Assembly (NCBI GenBank): GCA_965655865.1
Contig: CBFHJJ010000006.1
Coordinates: forward strand, 6,223-70,222
Length of the DNA: 64,000 nt
Direction of reading: 5' to 3'
DNA from: MAG-121220-bin8 sp965655865
GTDB lineage: Bacteria; Bacteroidota; Bacteroidia; Flavobacteriales; Flavobacteriaceae
Every line of letters starts with the position of its first letter. Position 1 is the stretch's first letter. Shown here in pieces: positions 50,126-59,095 of the stretch. Made by a program: the position numbers and the translations under genes. Under the pieces are notes generated by a model. It saw nothing but the letters and a program-made list of their open reading frames with translations, searched no databases and was not told where the DNA came from.

Positions 50126-51049
50126 ATGCAAGAAGGATTATACGCTCAAATCAAGACTAATAAAGGTGATATAATATTAATACTACATCATGACAAAGCA
50201 CCTGGAACAGTTGCTAATTTTATTGGCCTTTCAGAGGGTAAAATAAAAAACTCTAAAAAACCAATTAATATTCCATACTATGATGGTTTGAAATTTCATA
50301 GGGTAATTCCTGATTTCATGATTCAAACCGGTTGTCCAAATGGTACTGGAACAGGAGATCCTGGGTATAAATTTGATGATGAATTCCATCCTGAACTTAG
50401 ACATAATAAGCCAGGAATATTGTCTATGGCTAACTCTGGTGCGTCAACTAATGGGAGTCAGTTTTTTATAACCCATGTAGCAACAAACTGGTTAGATGAT
50501 AAGCATACTGTTTTTGGTGAAGTGGTTGAGGGATTGAATATTGTTAATGAAATTCAACAAGATGACATAATAGAATCCATTACAATACTCAGAGAAGGGA
50601 ATGATGCTAAAAAATGGAATTCCGTTGAGATATTTAATAATTTTATAGAAAAAAAAGAAATTCTCATTAAAGAAAGACAAATAAAAGAACAACAAATTAT
50701 TGAAAATTTATCGAAAGGTTTTGAAGTAACCTCATCTGGTTTAAGGTATAAAATCTTAAACAAAGGGAATGGAGATTCTCCAATTAAAGGAGATAAGGTT
50801 AAAGTTCATTATAAAGGAATGTTAATTGACGAAACAGTTTTTGATTCCTCTTATAAAAGAAACCAACCTATTGAATTTAATGTTGGAATTGGTCAAGTAA
50901 TTCCTGGCTGGGATGAAGGGATTATGTTATTAAAAAAAGGTGAAAAGGCAAAGTTTATTATTCCTTCAAACTTAGGTTATGGAGAAGCTGGGGCTGGAGG
51001 TGTTATCCCGCCAAATGCAACTTTAGTTTTTGAAGTTGAATTACTTTAG
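50126..51049 (+). CDS. Dual peptidyl-prolyl isomerase: cyclophilin-FKBP fusion
   Basis: A 307-residue protein with two unrelated isomerase domains. Residues 1-165 are cyclophilin: LKFHRVIPDFMIQTGCPNGTG, GILSMANSG, and NGSQFFIT with WLDDKHTVFGEV. A charged coiled linker (about 170-200) follows, then an FKBP domain (205-307): SGLRYKILNKGNGDSP, VKVHYKGMLIDETVFDSS, IPGWDEGIMLLKKGEKAKF and IPPNATLVFEVELL. No signal peptide, so it is cytoplasmic. Fusions in this order are known from Flavobacteriia. The 3' end overlaps the convergent redoxin gene by 4 bp. Confidence 0.95.
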   Translation: MQEGLYAQIKTNKGDIILILHHDKAPGTVANFIGLSEGKIKNSKKPINIPYYDGLKFHRVIPDFMIQTGCPNGTGTGDPGYKFDDEFHPELRHNKPGILSMANSGASTNGSQFFITHVATNWLDDKHTVFGEVVEGLNIVNEIQQDDIIESITILREGNDAKKWNSVEIFNNFIEKKEILIKERQIKEQQIIENLSKGFEVTSSGLRYKILNKGNGDSPIKGDKVKVHYKGMLIDETVFDSSYKRNQPIEFNVGIGQVIPGWDEGIMLLKKGEKAKFIIPSNLGYGEAGAGGVIPPNATLVFEVELL

Positions 51050-51603
51050 TTTATCCACTTAATATTACATCCAATACTGGGTTTTTGTATAGGATTAATT
51101 TCCTGTAAATTAATTAAAGAATTAAGTGCATTTCTTACATCTGTACCTGTTACTTCAATATTATTTCCAGGTCTAGAATCGTCAAGTTGTCCTCTATAAA
51201 CTAATTTATTAGAATTATTAAAAATAAAAAAGTCTGGTGTACAAGCAGCATCGTAATTTTTTGCAACTATTTGAGTTTCATCATATAAATATGGGAAAAT
51301 AAATTTTTCTTTTGTCGCATTTTTTTTCATTTCAATTGGTGAATCTTCTGGATAATTAATAACATCGTTACTGGATATAGCAATAAATTTGATACCAGAG
51401 TTATGATAATCGTTAGCAATTTGAACTATTTGTTGGTTTATATGTTTGACAAATGGACAATGATTACAAATAAACATAACTAAAGTTCCTTTGCTTCCAA
51501 ATAAATCATCTGATTTAACTATTAAATTAGATTTTACATCTAACAATTCAAATTTTGGAGCTTCAAAGCCTAATGGGATCATTGCTGAGGGTGTTCTTGC
51601 CAT
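51046..51603 (-). CDS. Thioredoxin-fold redoxin (AhpC/TSA-like)
   Basis: A 185-residue thioredoxin-fold protein. The active site is FICNHCPFVKHIN, a CxxC with HC in the middle, then ISSNDVINYPEDSPIEMKKN and ACTPDFFIF with the cis-Pro. No signal peptide. Such proteins are usually annotated thioredoxin family protein, with possible peroxidase or disulfide reductase activity; electron donor and partner are unknown. A TAAATTTG element sits at 51620-51627 on the minus strand, 17 bases before the start. Confidence 0.88.
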   Translation of the reverse strand: MARTPSAMIPLGFEAPKFELLDVKSNLIVKSDDLFGSKGTLVMFICNHCPFVKHINQQIVQIANDYHNSGIKFIAISSNDVINYPEDSPIEMKKNATKEKFIFPYLYDETQIVAKNYDAACTPDFFIFNNSNKLVYRGQLDDSRPGNNIEVTGTDVRNALNSLINLQEINPIQKPSIGCNIKWIN

Positions 51604-51619
51604 ATTTTACTTTTTTTTT

Positions 51620-51627
51620 CAAATTTA
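51620..51627 (-). promoter_or_regulatory. Possible -7 element of the redoxin gene
   Basis: TAAATTTG on the minus strand matches TAnnTTTG, 16 bases before the start codon. No properly spaced TTG element is seen. Confidence 0.3.
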
Positions 51628-51666
51628 AATCTATTTTGTATAAATTGCACATAATTCAATATAGAT

Positions 51667-52491
51667 ATGCAAGAATTTATTTATTTTTTTGAAAACATTT
51701 CATCATTACAAAGATCATTAATTCTTGTGGGAGGAATAACTTTTTTTTGGTCTATTGAGTCCTTAATTCCATTGTTTAAATTTAATTATTCAAAATTAAA
51801 ACATGCTCTTCCTAACTTGTTTTTTACTTTGACAACTGTATTAGTAAATTTTTCTCTTGCATTTATTCTTTTATTAGTTTCTGACTGGGTCTCAATTAAC
51901 GGCTTTGGTTTATTAAATTATCAAAATTTAGTACCATTACCGGCCTACCTTATTCTGGGAGTTATTTTTCTTGATCTTATTGGAGCATATCTTCCTCACT
52001 ATGTTCAACACAAAGTAAAGTTTTTATGGAAAATTCATTTGGTTCATCATTCAGATCATAAAGTTGATACAACAACTGCAAATAGACACCATCCTTTTGA
52101 AAGTATAATCAGATATGTTTTTACTTTATTTGCTGTTGCAATTTTAGGCGCTAACATGGGATTAGTTTTTTTATATCAATCTCTTTCTGTTATTCTATCT
52201 CAATTTAATCATGCAAATATTGATATAAATCCTAATGTAGATAAATTTTTAAGTTATATAATTGTAACTCCAAACATGCATAAAATTCATCATCATTATA
52301 AGTTACCCTATACAGATTCTAATTATGGAAATATTTTTTCTTTTTGGGACAGACTATTTGGAACCTTCAGTTTTTTAAATCCTTCGAAAATAATTTATGG
52401 TGTTGATACGTACTTTAACGAAAAAGAAAATCAAAGTATTACGAGTTTATTGTATAGACCTTTTGAAAAGCATAAATCACCCTCCAATTAA
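51667..52491 (+). CDS. Sterol desaturase / fatty acid hydroxylase family protein
   Basis: A 274-residue membrane protein with about four helices. The His clusters that hold a di-iron centre are present: PHYVQHKVKFLWKIHLVHHS, NRHHPFE and HKIHHHYKLPY. Members hydroxylate or desaturate lipids, carotenoids or sterols. The specific substrate is unknown; in marine Flavobacteriia one candidate is a carotenoid or hydroxylated fatty acid. Single gene, convergent with the M14 peptidase gene (5 bp between stops). Confidence 0.9.
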   Translation: MQEFIYFFENISSLQRSLILVGGITFFWSIESLIPLFKFNYSKLKHALPNLFFTLTTVLVNFSLAFILLLVSDWVSINGFGLLNYQNLVPLPAYLILGVIFLDLIGAYLPHYVQHKVKFLWKIHLVHHSDHKVDTTTANRHHPFESIIRYVFTLFAVAILGANMGLVFLYQSLSVILSQFNHANIDINPNVDKFLSYIIVTPNMHKIHHHYKLPYTDSNYGNIFSFWDRLFGTFSFLNPSKIIYGVDTYFNEKENQSITSLLYRPFEKHKSPSN

Positions 52492-52496
52492 TTTTT

Positions 52497-55016
52497 CTAC
52501 ATAATATCTGAGAAGAATATTGCATTCATTAAAAGTTTATTAGTGCCAAACCAAAAACCTCTAAAATTAGTGTTATCTGAAAAAACATTGATATTACCTT
52601 TCTTTATTTTGATATTAACAAACGGTCTACTATTCTTCATAGACTTGAGATTCTCCTCTGAAATATAACCACTTATAAGAGTGTTTGAGTTAGTGTACTT
52701 AATAGGATTATTAAAACTTAGAGAATCATTTTCAATAAAAATATTGGTGTTTCTAAAAACAGATAAGTTATTTTTATAAAAACCATAGTTAATTGGATGA
52801 CTTAAATCTAGTGAAGTATTGAAAATTGCTCCGCTGGTAAGTTGAGCTCCGTAAAATTTACTTTTGTTTATGAAATTTATATTATTTGCTTTTGGCTTAT
52901 TTTTCTTGAGATTAACAGATATAAATTTATTTTTATTTAACCAACTAATAGCATTTCTAAACCCTATTAAATTCCCACCGTTTTCTATCCAATTTTTTAA
53001 ATTTTCAAGAGTTTTTTTACTATAATTATGGGATCCATTAACAAAAATGATTGTACTGTATTTTTCTAAATCTATTCTAGTTAAAGTGTTAGATTTAATT
53101 TTAGTTACAGGAATTTTATATTTAGTATCAAGTAAGTGCCAAATTTCTCCAGCATCATAACTTGATATTCCATCACCAACCACAAGACCAATTTTTGGTT
53201 TTGTGATATTTTTAAAACTATTACTTCCTAAATCAATACCCTCAGTTTTGCTAGTATTCACTCCAAAAAATTTAATTCCAGACAAATTAGTAATTTTCTC
53301 TAGAATTTTATTTATTTCTTCTATGCTTTTATTCTGGTTTTTAAGCGGAATTAATATCGTGCCGTAGTCAAATTTTTTGTTATCAATTTCAAATTTTTGA
53401 GTAGCTACTTTTAATCTTAAATTATTTTTTAATAATTCATAAAGAGCCAATGGAGTATAGTAATCATCCCAAGAAAAAAGATAAGCGTATTTACTTTTTG
53501 AAAGAATTTTACCTTTTGGTTTTTTTAAATAAAGTTTTTCTGTTTTTTCCTTTAAAATCAAATCAGCATATTCTAAATCAAATGAATGTAAAAATGACCA
53601 AGCAGAAACATCATAAAACAAACTGTCTTTAAATTTGGTTCTATTATCTAGCATTGCACTAATTAATCTGGAACTTCTTTGATTTTTTGGAATCAATAAT
53701 GAGTTTTCTTTCTTAAATTCAATGCCGTTAACAATTCGATTATTATTTAATTTTTTTATTTCAATTTTATGTTTTTTTAATATTTCATAAAAGTGAAACA
53801 GCTTTGATTTATCTTTTTTGTCACCAACAACAATATATTTATTTTTGTTTTTATTTGCGATTTTCATTGAATTAATAAAAAATTCATATTGATAATCAAG
53901 CAAATTGTTCTTTAGTTCAAATGATGCATTCAAAGTAGATAACGAGGTTGTGAGTTGATTTTTAATTGTAAAAGGGAAAGATATTTCTCCGTTAATACTT
54001 TCTTGTAAATGCCCTCTTGAACTGCCTTGTTCAAATAATATTCCAATACTGCCATTAATATCAGGAAATGTAGATCCTTTTCCATAATAAAAATCATCAT
54101 AATCTTCTTCACTGTAAAATAACGATCCAATTTCACTTAATTGTTTTTCATGATATTGACCAATTTTAGCAGTTAAATATTGATTTTTTTTTGGAGTCAA
54201 AGGATTTACTCTAGATGGAATTCCAGGTTGGTAGAAAAAAGTTGAATTAGTTCCCATTTCATGATGATCAGTTAAAACATTAGGATACCAGTTATGAAAT
54301 GTTTCTATTCGAACATTTGACTCGGGTAATTGTACCGGTAACCAATCTCTGTTCATATCAAACCAATAATGATTAGTTCTTCCTTTCGGCCAATTTTCAT
54401 CAAATTCTCTGTCATTACTGTCCGGATTTAAATTGATACTTTTATTTGAATTTGCCCAATGTGAAAACCTTTGAAGTCCATCGGGATTAAAAGAGGGGTC
54501 AAGTAAAATTATAGAGTTGTTCAATTGATTAATTAGTTTAGGATTGTTAGATGCAGCTAAATAATAAGCATATAATAAAGCTGCATTACTTCCACTAGGC
54601 TCATTGCCATGAATTGAGTATCCTTGATAAATTATTATTGGTCTATTATAAGATTGTTTTTTATTCGAACCATTTGTATATGAAAGGTGATTTTTTCTAA
54701 TTTCATCTAATTTGTTCAGATTTTTTTCGGAGGACACTGTTAACAATAGTAGTGGTCTTCCTTCATACGTGTATCCTCTATTTTCAATTAAAATTCTAGA
54801 AGATGAATTTGCAAGAGCATACATGTATTGAACCAATCTATCGTGGCTAACGTGAGATGATCCAACCTCACCTTTACCTAATAAAAATGAATTTGGTTTT
54901 GGAATTTCTGGATTAAAATATTGTATTTCATCTCCAAAATAATAAGAAAGATCGTGTTTGTCTTGAGAAAAAATATTTATACTTATAAAAAAAAGTAAGT
55001 AAAATATTTTCTTCAT
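52497..55016 (-). CDS. Secreted M14 family zinc carboxypeptidase with C-terminal GATase-like domain
   Basis: An 839-residue protein with a signal peptide (residues 1-18, cleavage near NIFSQ). The M14 domain (about 40-370) has SIHGNEPSG (HxxE zinc ligands), DPSFNPDG, DMNRDWLP, TDHHEMGTNS (third ligand His) and FEQGSSRGHL with the catalytic Glu. The second half contains a class I glutamine amidotransferase-like fold (IGLVVGDGISSYDAGEIWHL, then FVNGSH and a GGNLIGFRNA loop). It removes C-terminal residues from peptides in the periplasm or medium. It lies 12 bp after the DUF3276 gene. Confidence 0.92.
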   Translation of the reverse strand: MKKIFYLLFFISINIFSQDKHDLSYYFGDEIQYFNPEIPKPNSFLLGKGEVGSSHVSHDRLVQYMYALANSSSRILIENRGYTYEGRPLLLLTVSSEKNLNKLDEIRKNHLSYTNGSNKKQSYNRPIIIYQGYSIHGNEPSGSNAALLYAYYLAASNNPKLINQLNNSIILLDPSFNPDGLQRFSHWANSNKSINLNPDSNDREFDENWPKGRTNHYWFDMNRDWLPVQLPESNVRIETFHNWYPNVLTDHHEMGTNSTFFYQPGIPSRVNPLTPKKNQYLTAKIGQYHEKQLSEIGSLFYSEEDYDDFYYGKGSTFPDINGSIGILFEQGSSRGHLQESINGEISFPFTIKNQLTTSLSTLNASFELKNNLLDYQYEFFINSMKIANKNKNKYIVVGDKKDKSKLFHFYEILKKHKIEIKKLNNNRIVNGIEFKKENSLLIPKNQRSSRLISAMLDNRTKFKDSLFYDVSAWSFLHSFDLEYADLILKEKTEKLYLKKPKGKILSKSKYAYLFSWDDYYTPLALYELLKNNLRLKVATQKFEIDNKKFDYGTILIPLKNQNKSIEEINKILEKITNLSGIKFFGVNTSKTEGIDLGSNSFKNITKPKIGLVVGDGISSYDAGEIWHLLDTKYKIPVTKIKSNTLTRIDLEKYSTIIFVNGSHNYSKKTLENLKNWIENGGNLIGFRNAISWLNKNKFISVNLKKNKPKANNINFINKSKFYGAQLTSGAIFNTSLDLSHPINYGFYKNNLSVFRNTNIFIENDSLSFNNPIKYTNSNTLISGYISEENLKSMKNSRPFVNIKIKKGNINVFSDNTNFRGFWFGTNKLLMNAIFFSDIM

Positions 55017-55028
55017 TGATTTTTAATT

Positions 55029-55421
55029 TTAAATATCATCAAAATCTACATCAGTAAAGTTTTCTTTTCCTTCCTTTTCATTTGATTGATTTTCAGCTTT
55101 ATTAGGTTCAGAGAAATCTTCTTTTTTGAAATCTTTTTGATGAATTTCACTAATAACTTCTAAACCCTTTTCATCTAAAATATATTTAGTCATTTCGTTT
55201 AAAAGATCAGAAAAACCTTGAAAATCTTCTTTGTAAAGATAAATTTTATGTTTTTTAAAATAGAAGGATCCATCTTCATTGGTAAATTTTTTACTTTCAG
55301 AAATAGTTAAATAGTAATCTCCCGCTTTTGTGGATCTTACATCAAAAAAATAAGTTCTTCTTCCCGCTCTTAATATTTTTGAATAGATATCATCAGCTGC
55401 ATTATATTTTTTTTCTTCCAT
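55029..55421 (-). CDS. DUF3276 (PUR-alpha-like) nucleic-acid-binding protein
   Basis: A 130-residue protein. YSKILRAGRRTYFFDVRSTK and DYYLTISESKK, with FYFKKHKIYLYKEDF, match DUF3276, a Bacteroidota family with the PUR repeat fold known to bind single-stranded RNA or DNA. The C-terminal 35 residues are acidic and low in complexity (QSNEKEGKENF). Family function is not well defined; RNA binding is likely by fold. It precedes the M14 peptidase gene and follows the ABC transporter gene, all on the minus strand. Confidence 0.9.
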   Translation of the reverse strand: MEEKKYNAADDIYSKILRAGRRTYFFDVRSTKAGDYYLTISESKKFTNEDGSFYFKKHKIYLYKEDFQGFSDLLNEMTKYILDEKGLEVISEIHQKDFKKEDFSEPNKAENQSNEKEGKENFTDVDFDDI

Positions 55422-55473
55422 TTTATATATTATTTAAATCAAAAATGAATAAAAAAAATAAACTCACCAAATA

Positions 55474-57231
55474 TTAATTAAGATCTTTTTCTTTGGATTG
55501 TTTAGAGTAAGTATCAAAATATGTTTTCTTTTCTTTCATAAGTTCAGTATGAGTACCGAAACTTTCTAAATTTCCATTATTAATTACTAATATTTTATCG
55601 CAATTTTTTGATGTTGATATTCGATGTGTAGAAATAAAGACAGTTATGTTTTTTGTTGTATTACTGATATTGCTAATTATTTTTTCTTCTGTTTGAGTGT
55701 CAACTGCGGAAAGACTATCGTCTAGAATTAGAATTTTAGGTTTTTTAATTATAGCTCTGGCTATAGCTAGCCTCTGTTTTTGTCCACCGGAAAGATTTAC
55801 ACCTCTTTCACCTAACAAAGTGTTATACTTATCTTTGAATAATTCAATGTCTTTTGTTAAGCCTGCTATTTTAACACTTTCTTTTATCTCTTGGGATGAA
55901 GCATCTTTCTTTCCGAATTTTAAATTGTTCTCAATTGTTTCTGAAAACAAAAATGTCGATTGAGGAACATATCCAATAGAATTTCTTAAAACATTTAAGC
56001 TAATATCACTTAATTTATTTAGGCCAATAGAAATACTTCCCTTGTCAGGTTCATAAATTCTGGAGATTAGCTCTAAAATTGTAGTTTTTCCTGAACCAAC
56101 ATCACCCATAATTGCGATACTTTCTCCCTTTTTGATAGTAAAAGATATTTTATTCAATGCATTTATATTAGTTTCTTTATATCTGTAAGAAACATTTTTG
56201 AACGATATATCACCGTCAACTATTAGATTAGAGTTTTTATTATCAATTATTTTATTAGGAACATTTAAAAACTCATTGATTCTTTTTTGAGATGCTTCTG
56301 CTTGTTGGATTATAGAGGTAACCCATCCTACAGTTGCAACCGGCCAGGTCAACATATTTACATAAATTATAAATTCTGCTAAAACACCTAATTCTATTTT
56401 ATTATCCATGTACTGATTTCCACCAATATAAATAACTAATATGTTGCTTATCCCTATGAGTAAAATCATAAGCGGAAAAAACCAAGATTGAATTTTTACT
56501 AAAGACATGTTTTTATCCTTACTATCACTTGCTAATTTTTCTAGGTTTTGATTTGTATAATCTTCAATAGTATAAGTTTTTATTATCTTAATCCCGCTGA
56601 AAGCCTCTTGAGTAAAAGTTGTTAATTTTGATAAATATTCTTGTACTATTTTACTTCTTACATTAATGATTTTACTTATTTTATAAATAATAATTGAAAG
56701 GATTGGTAGAGGCGTTAAAGTGTACATCGTAAGTTTAGGTGCAACACTAAACATGTAAGAAACTACTATTATAAATAATGTTACTGTATTTATTGTGTAC
56801 ATAATAGCTGGACCTACATACATTCGAACCTTGCTTACATCTTCACTTATCCTATTCATTAAATCTCCAGTTCGATTATTTTTGTAAAAATCGAAATCAA
56901 GATTTTGATATTTATTATAAATAATGTTTTTTAAATCAAATTCAATATATCTTGAGACGTTTATTATCATTTGTCGCATAATGAATGTAAATAAACCTGC
57001 AATGACAGCTGAGCCAATAATTAATAAAATATTTATGATTAATCTTTCCTTCAAAACGTCAAGATCGATTGAGGATGAAATAATATAATTTTCAATCAAA
57101 GTTATTGAGTTTCCGACAAGGTTTGGAGCAATTAAAGCAAATATCCTTGCGGTTACAGTTATAAAAAAACCAATGATTAGTTTAATTCTGTATTTGTATA
57201 AAAATTTATTTAGAAATTTTAATTCTCTCAT
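55474..57231 (-). CDS. ABC transporter, fused permease and ATPase (exporter type)
   Basis: A 585-residue half-transporter. Six helices (residues 10-310) precede the nucleotide-binding domain with Walker A GDVGSGKTTILELISR, Q loop GYVPQSTFLFSETI, signature GVNLSGGQKQRLAIAR, and Walker B ILILDDSLSAVD. It probably works as a homodimer exporting lipids, drugs or peptides; it resembles the YheI/MdlB group, which can also pair. On the minus strand TATATTTG lies 15 bases before the start. Confidence 0.92.
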   Translation of the reverse strand: MRELKFLNKFLYKYRIKLIIGFFITVTARIFALIAPNLVGNSITLIENYIISSSIDLDVLKERLIINILLIIGSAVIAGLFTFIMRQMIINVSRYIEFDLKNIIYNKYQNLDFDFYKNNRTGDLMNRISEDVSKVRMYVGPAIMYTINTVTLFIIVVSYMFSVAPKLTMYTLTPLPILSIIIYKISKIINVRSKIVQEYLSKLTTFTQEAFSGIKIIKTYTIEDYTNQNLEKLASDSKDKNMSLVKIQSWFFPLMILLIGISNILVIYIGGNQYMDNKIELGVLAEFIIYVNMLTWPVATVGWVTSIIQQAEASQKRINEFLNVPNKIIDNKNSNLIVDGDISFKNVSYRYKETNINALNKISFTIKKGESIAIMGDVGSGKTTILELISRIYEPDKGSISIGLNKLSDISLNVLRNSIGYVPQSTFLFSETIENNLKFGKKDASSQEIKESVKIAGLTKDIELFKDKYNTLLGERGVNLSGGQKQRLAIARAIIKKPKILILDDSLSAVDTQTEEKIISNISNTTKNITVFISTHRISTSKNCDKILVINNGNLESFGTHTELMKEKKTYFDTYSKQSKEKDLN

Positions 57232-57245
57232 TATTAATTGAATTC

Positions 57246-57253
57246 AAATATAC
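57246..57253 (-). promoter_or_regulatory. -7 element of the ABC exporter gene
   Basis: TATATTTG on the minus strand, identical to the -7 element of the rRNA promoter at the window end. It lies 15 bases before the ABC start. A matching TTG is not seen at -33. Confidence 0.4.
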
Positions 57254-57288
57254 ATCAATGTTCATTTAATTCTTTATAATCTTTAGCT

Positions 57289-57318
57289 TGATTTTTGAAA
57301 AAATAAAACTAGTTTTGC
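57289..57318 (+). promoter_or_regulatory. Promoter of the nusB-DUF1573-yajC run
   Basis: TTG (57289-57291), a 19-base spacer, and TAGTTTTG (57311-57318) followed by C. All three parts match the Bacteroidota consensus. nusB starts 24 bases downstream. Confidence 0.7.
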
Positions 57319-57342
57319 TCAAAATACTTAAAGTTCTTTTAA

Positions 57343-58284
57343 ATGTTAAACAGACGTCAATTAAGAATAAAAGCTTTGGAAAGTGTTTATGCATTTGATA
57401 AGTCTTTAGATAAGAATATTGATTTTCAAATTAGTTATTTTTTAAAATCAAATAAAAATTTTTTTAAGCTGTACATTACCTGTTTCTCTTTAATTAAGGA
57501 ATTACATGTTTTTGCTAAGGAATTACATTTAAAAAATAAAAAAAAATATATTAGTAAAGACTCCGATCTATCTCTTGATAAATTTTGTAATAATTTAGTA
57601 TTAGAACGAATAAGTAATAACGAATTTTTACTAAATAAAACTAGGGAGTTGTCTGTTGATTATTGGGAAACTAGATCAGAACTAATTTCTTCAATTTGGA
57701 ACGATATTATTGAAAGCGATATTTCTATTAAGTATCTTAAAGACGAAAAGAATAACTTTGATTTAGATAAGCTTTATCTAACTAATTTATTTAGAAAAGT
57801 AATAGCTTCTAATAAAAAATTATATGATTTTTTTGAAGACACAGAAATATCATGGATTAATGATTTACCACTTGTTAATTCTTTAGTTTTGAGTTCAATT
57901 AAAAACAGCAAAAAATCTTCAATATCTCTTTCATTAATGACGGATATTTATAAGAACGATGAAGATGCTGAATTTGGTGTTAAATTACTTAAATCAGTTA
58001 TAAATAATAAAGAGATTTTACAAGAACACATATCCAAAATTACTCTTAACTGGGATAACGATAGAATAGCGCAAATAGACTTAATATTACTGCAAATGTG
58101 TTTGGCTGAGTTTTTGTTTTTTAAGTCAATTCCAATAAAAGCGTCAATAAACGAATATTTAGAAATTGCTAAAGAGTATTCTAGTAAAAAAAGTAACATA
58201 TTTATTAATGGAATATTAGACAAATTATCTAAAGATCTTACCAAAAATGGAACTTTAAAAAAGAATAAAAGAGGTTTGCAATAA
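57343..58284 (+). CDS. nusB: Transcription antitermination factor NusB, extended form
   Basis: A 313-residue NusB, about twice the length of the E. coli protein. It starts MLNRRQLRIKALESVYAFDK, the usual NusB beginning, then a long helical insert (about 40-200) specific to Bacteroidota, and ends with the conserved IAQIDLILLQMCLAEFLFF, IPIKASINEYLEIAKEYS and FINGILDKLSKDL. With NusE it binds boxA RNA to prevent termination in rRNA operons. It starts the run with DUF1573, yajC, pyrD and acs. Confidence 0.93.
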   Translation: MLNRRQLRIKALESVYAFDKSLDKNIDFQISYFLKSNKNFFKLYITCFSLIKELHVFAKELHLKNKKKYISKDSDLSLDKFCNNLVLERISNNEFLLNKTRELSVDYWETRSELISSIWNDIIESDISIKYLKDEKNNFDLDKLYLTNLFRKVIASNKKLYDFFEDTEISWINDLPLVNSLVLSSIKNSKKSSISLSLMTDIYKNDEDAEFGVKLLKSVINNKEILQEHISKITLNWDNDRIAQIDLILLQMCLAEFLFFKSIPIKASINEYLEIAKEYSSKKSNIFINGILDKLSKDLTKNGTLKKNKRGLQ

Positions 58285-58319
58285 TTTACTATTTTTGAAT
58301 ATATAATAATATAAAGAAC

Positions 58320-58799
58320 ATGAAATTTAATAAACACACAATAACATCAATTACAACTTCATTTTTAATTGCTTTTTCTTTATCATTTTCTCTAACGTCA
58401 TGTGATAATGACCCATCTAAAAAGATTAAAAAAGAGAACGTAATGTCTACTAAAGATAGATTAGATAATGCTACTGATTTCCCTGAGATTAAATTTGAAA
58501 AAGTAAGTCATGATTTTGGTGAAATTCAAGAAGGAGTTTTAGCTGAAACAGTTTTTACTTTCACTAATGTTGGAAAATCTGATTTAATCATTTCTAATGC
58601 TTCTGGAAGTTGTGGATGTACTGTCCCTGATTATCCAAAAGACACACCTATAAAACCTGGAGAGGGGGGTTCGATTAATGTTAAATTTGATTCTTCAAAC
58701 AGACCAGGTCTACAAAGGAAAGCTGTAACTTTAATTACCAATACAGCTAAAGGCAAACAAATTCTTAATATAAAATCAATAGTAATCCCTAAATCTTAA
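58320..58799 (+). CDS. DUF1573 lipoprotein
   Basis: A 159-residue lipoprotein with signal peptide (hydrophobic residues 13-26) and lipobox LTSC. The mature part has one DUF1573 immunoglobulin-like domain: KVSHDFGEIQEGVLAETVFTF, cut here to VSHDFGEIQEG, then GSCGCTVPDYP with the conserved Cys pair, PGEGGSINVKF and GLQRKAVTLITNT. Function is unknown; these domains resemble periplasmic scaffolds. It is 35 bp after nusB and 5 bp before yajC. Confidence 0.9.
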   Translation: MKFNKHTITSITTSFLIAFSLSFSLTSCDNDPSKKIKKENVMSTKDRLDNATDFPEIKFEKVSHDFGEIQEGVLAETVFTFTNVGKSDLIISNASGSCGCTVPDYPKDTPIKPGEGGSINVKFDSSNRPGLQRKAVTLITNTAKGKQILNIKSIVIPKS

Positions 58800-58804
58800 A
58801 AAAA

Positions 58805-59083
58805 ATGGATTTGACAAGTTTGTTATTATTTATGGGAGCACTTTTTTTTCTAATGATTGTTGGTCCCATGAGGAAACAGAAAAAAGAAAAAAATTTTTTA
58901 ACCCAATTAAAAAGAGGAGACAGGGTTATTACTAAAAGTGGTTTACATGGTAAAATTATAGAAATTGTTGACGGAAATGAATCCTGTGTTTTAGAGACTA
59001 TGGCTGGTAAAATTAGATACGAAGTTTCTGCAATTTCTTTTGAAATGAGTGCTAAATTGAATGCTAAGTCTGCAAAAAAATAA
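58805..59083 (+). CDS. yajC: Preprotein translocase subunit YajC
   Basis: A 92-residue protein with one helix (residues 5-20) and the YajC domain: MRKQKKEKNFLTQLKRGDRV, TKSGLHGKIIEI. It is associated with SecDF in protein export. The first codons read MDLTSLLLF, and the helix is short. It lies 12 bp before the pyrD start. Confidence 0.94.
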   Translation: MDLTSLLLFMGALFFLMIVGPMRKQKKEKNFLTQLKRGDRVITKSGLHGKIIEIVDGNESCVLETMAGKIRYEVSAISFEMSAKLNAKSAKK

Positions 59084-59095
59084 TTTCTTTATTAA

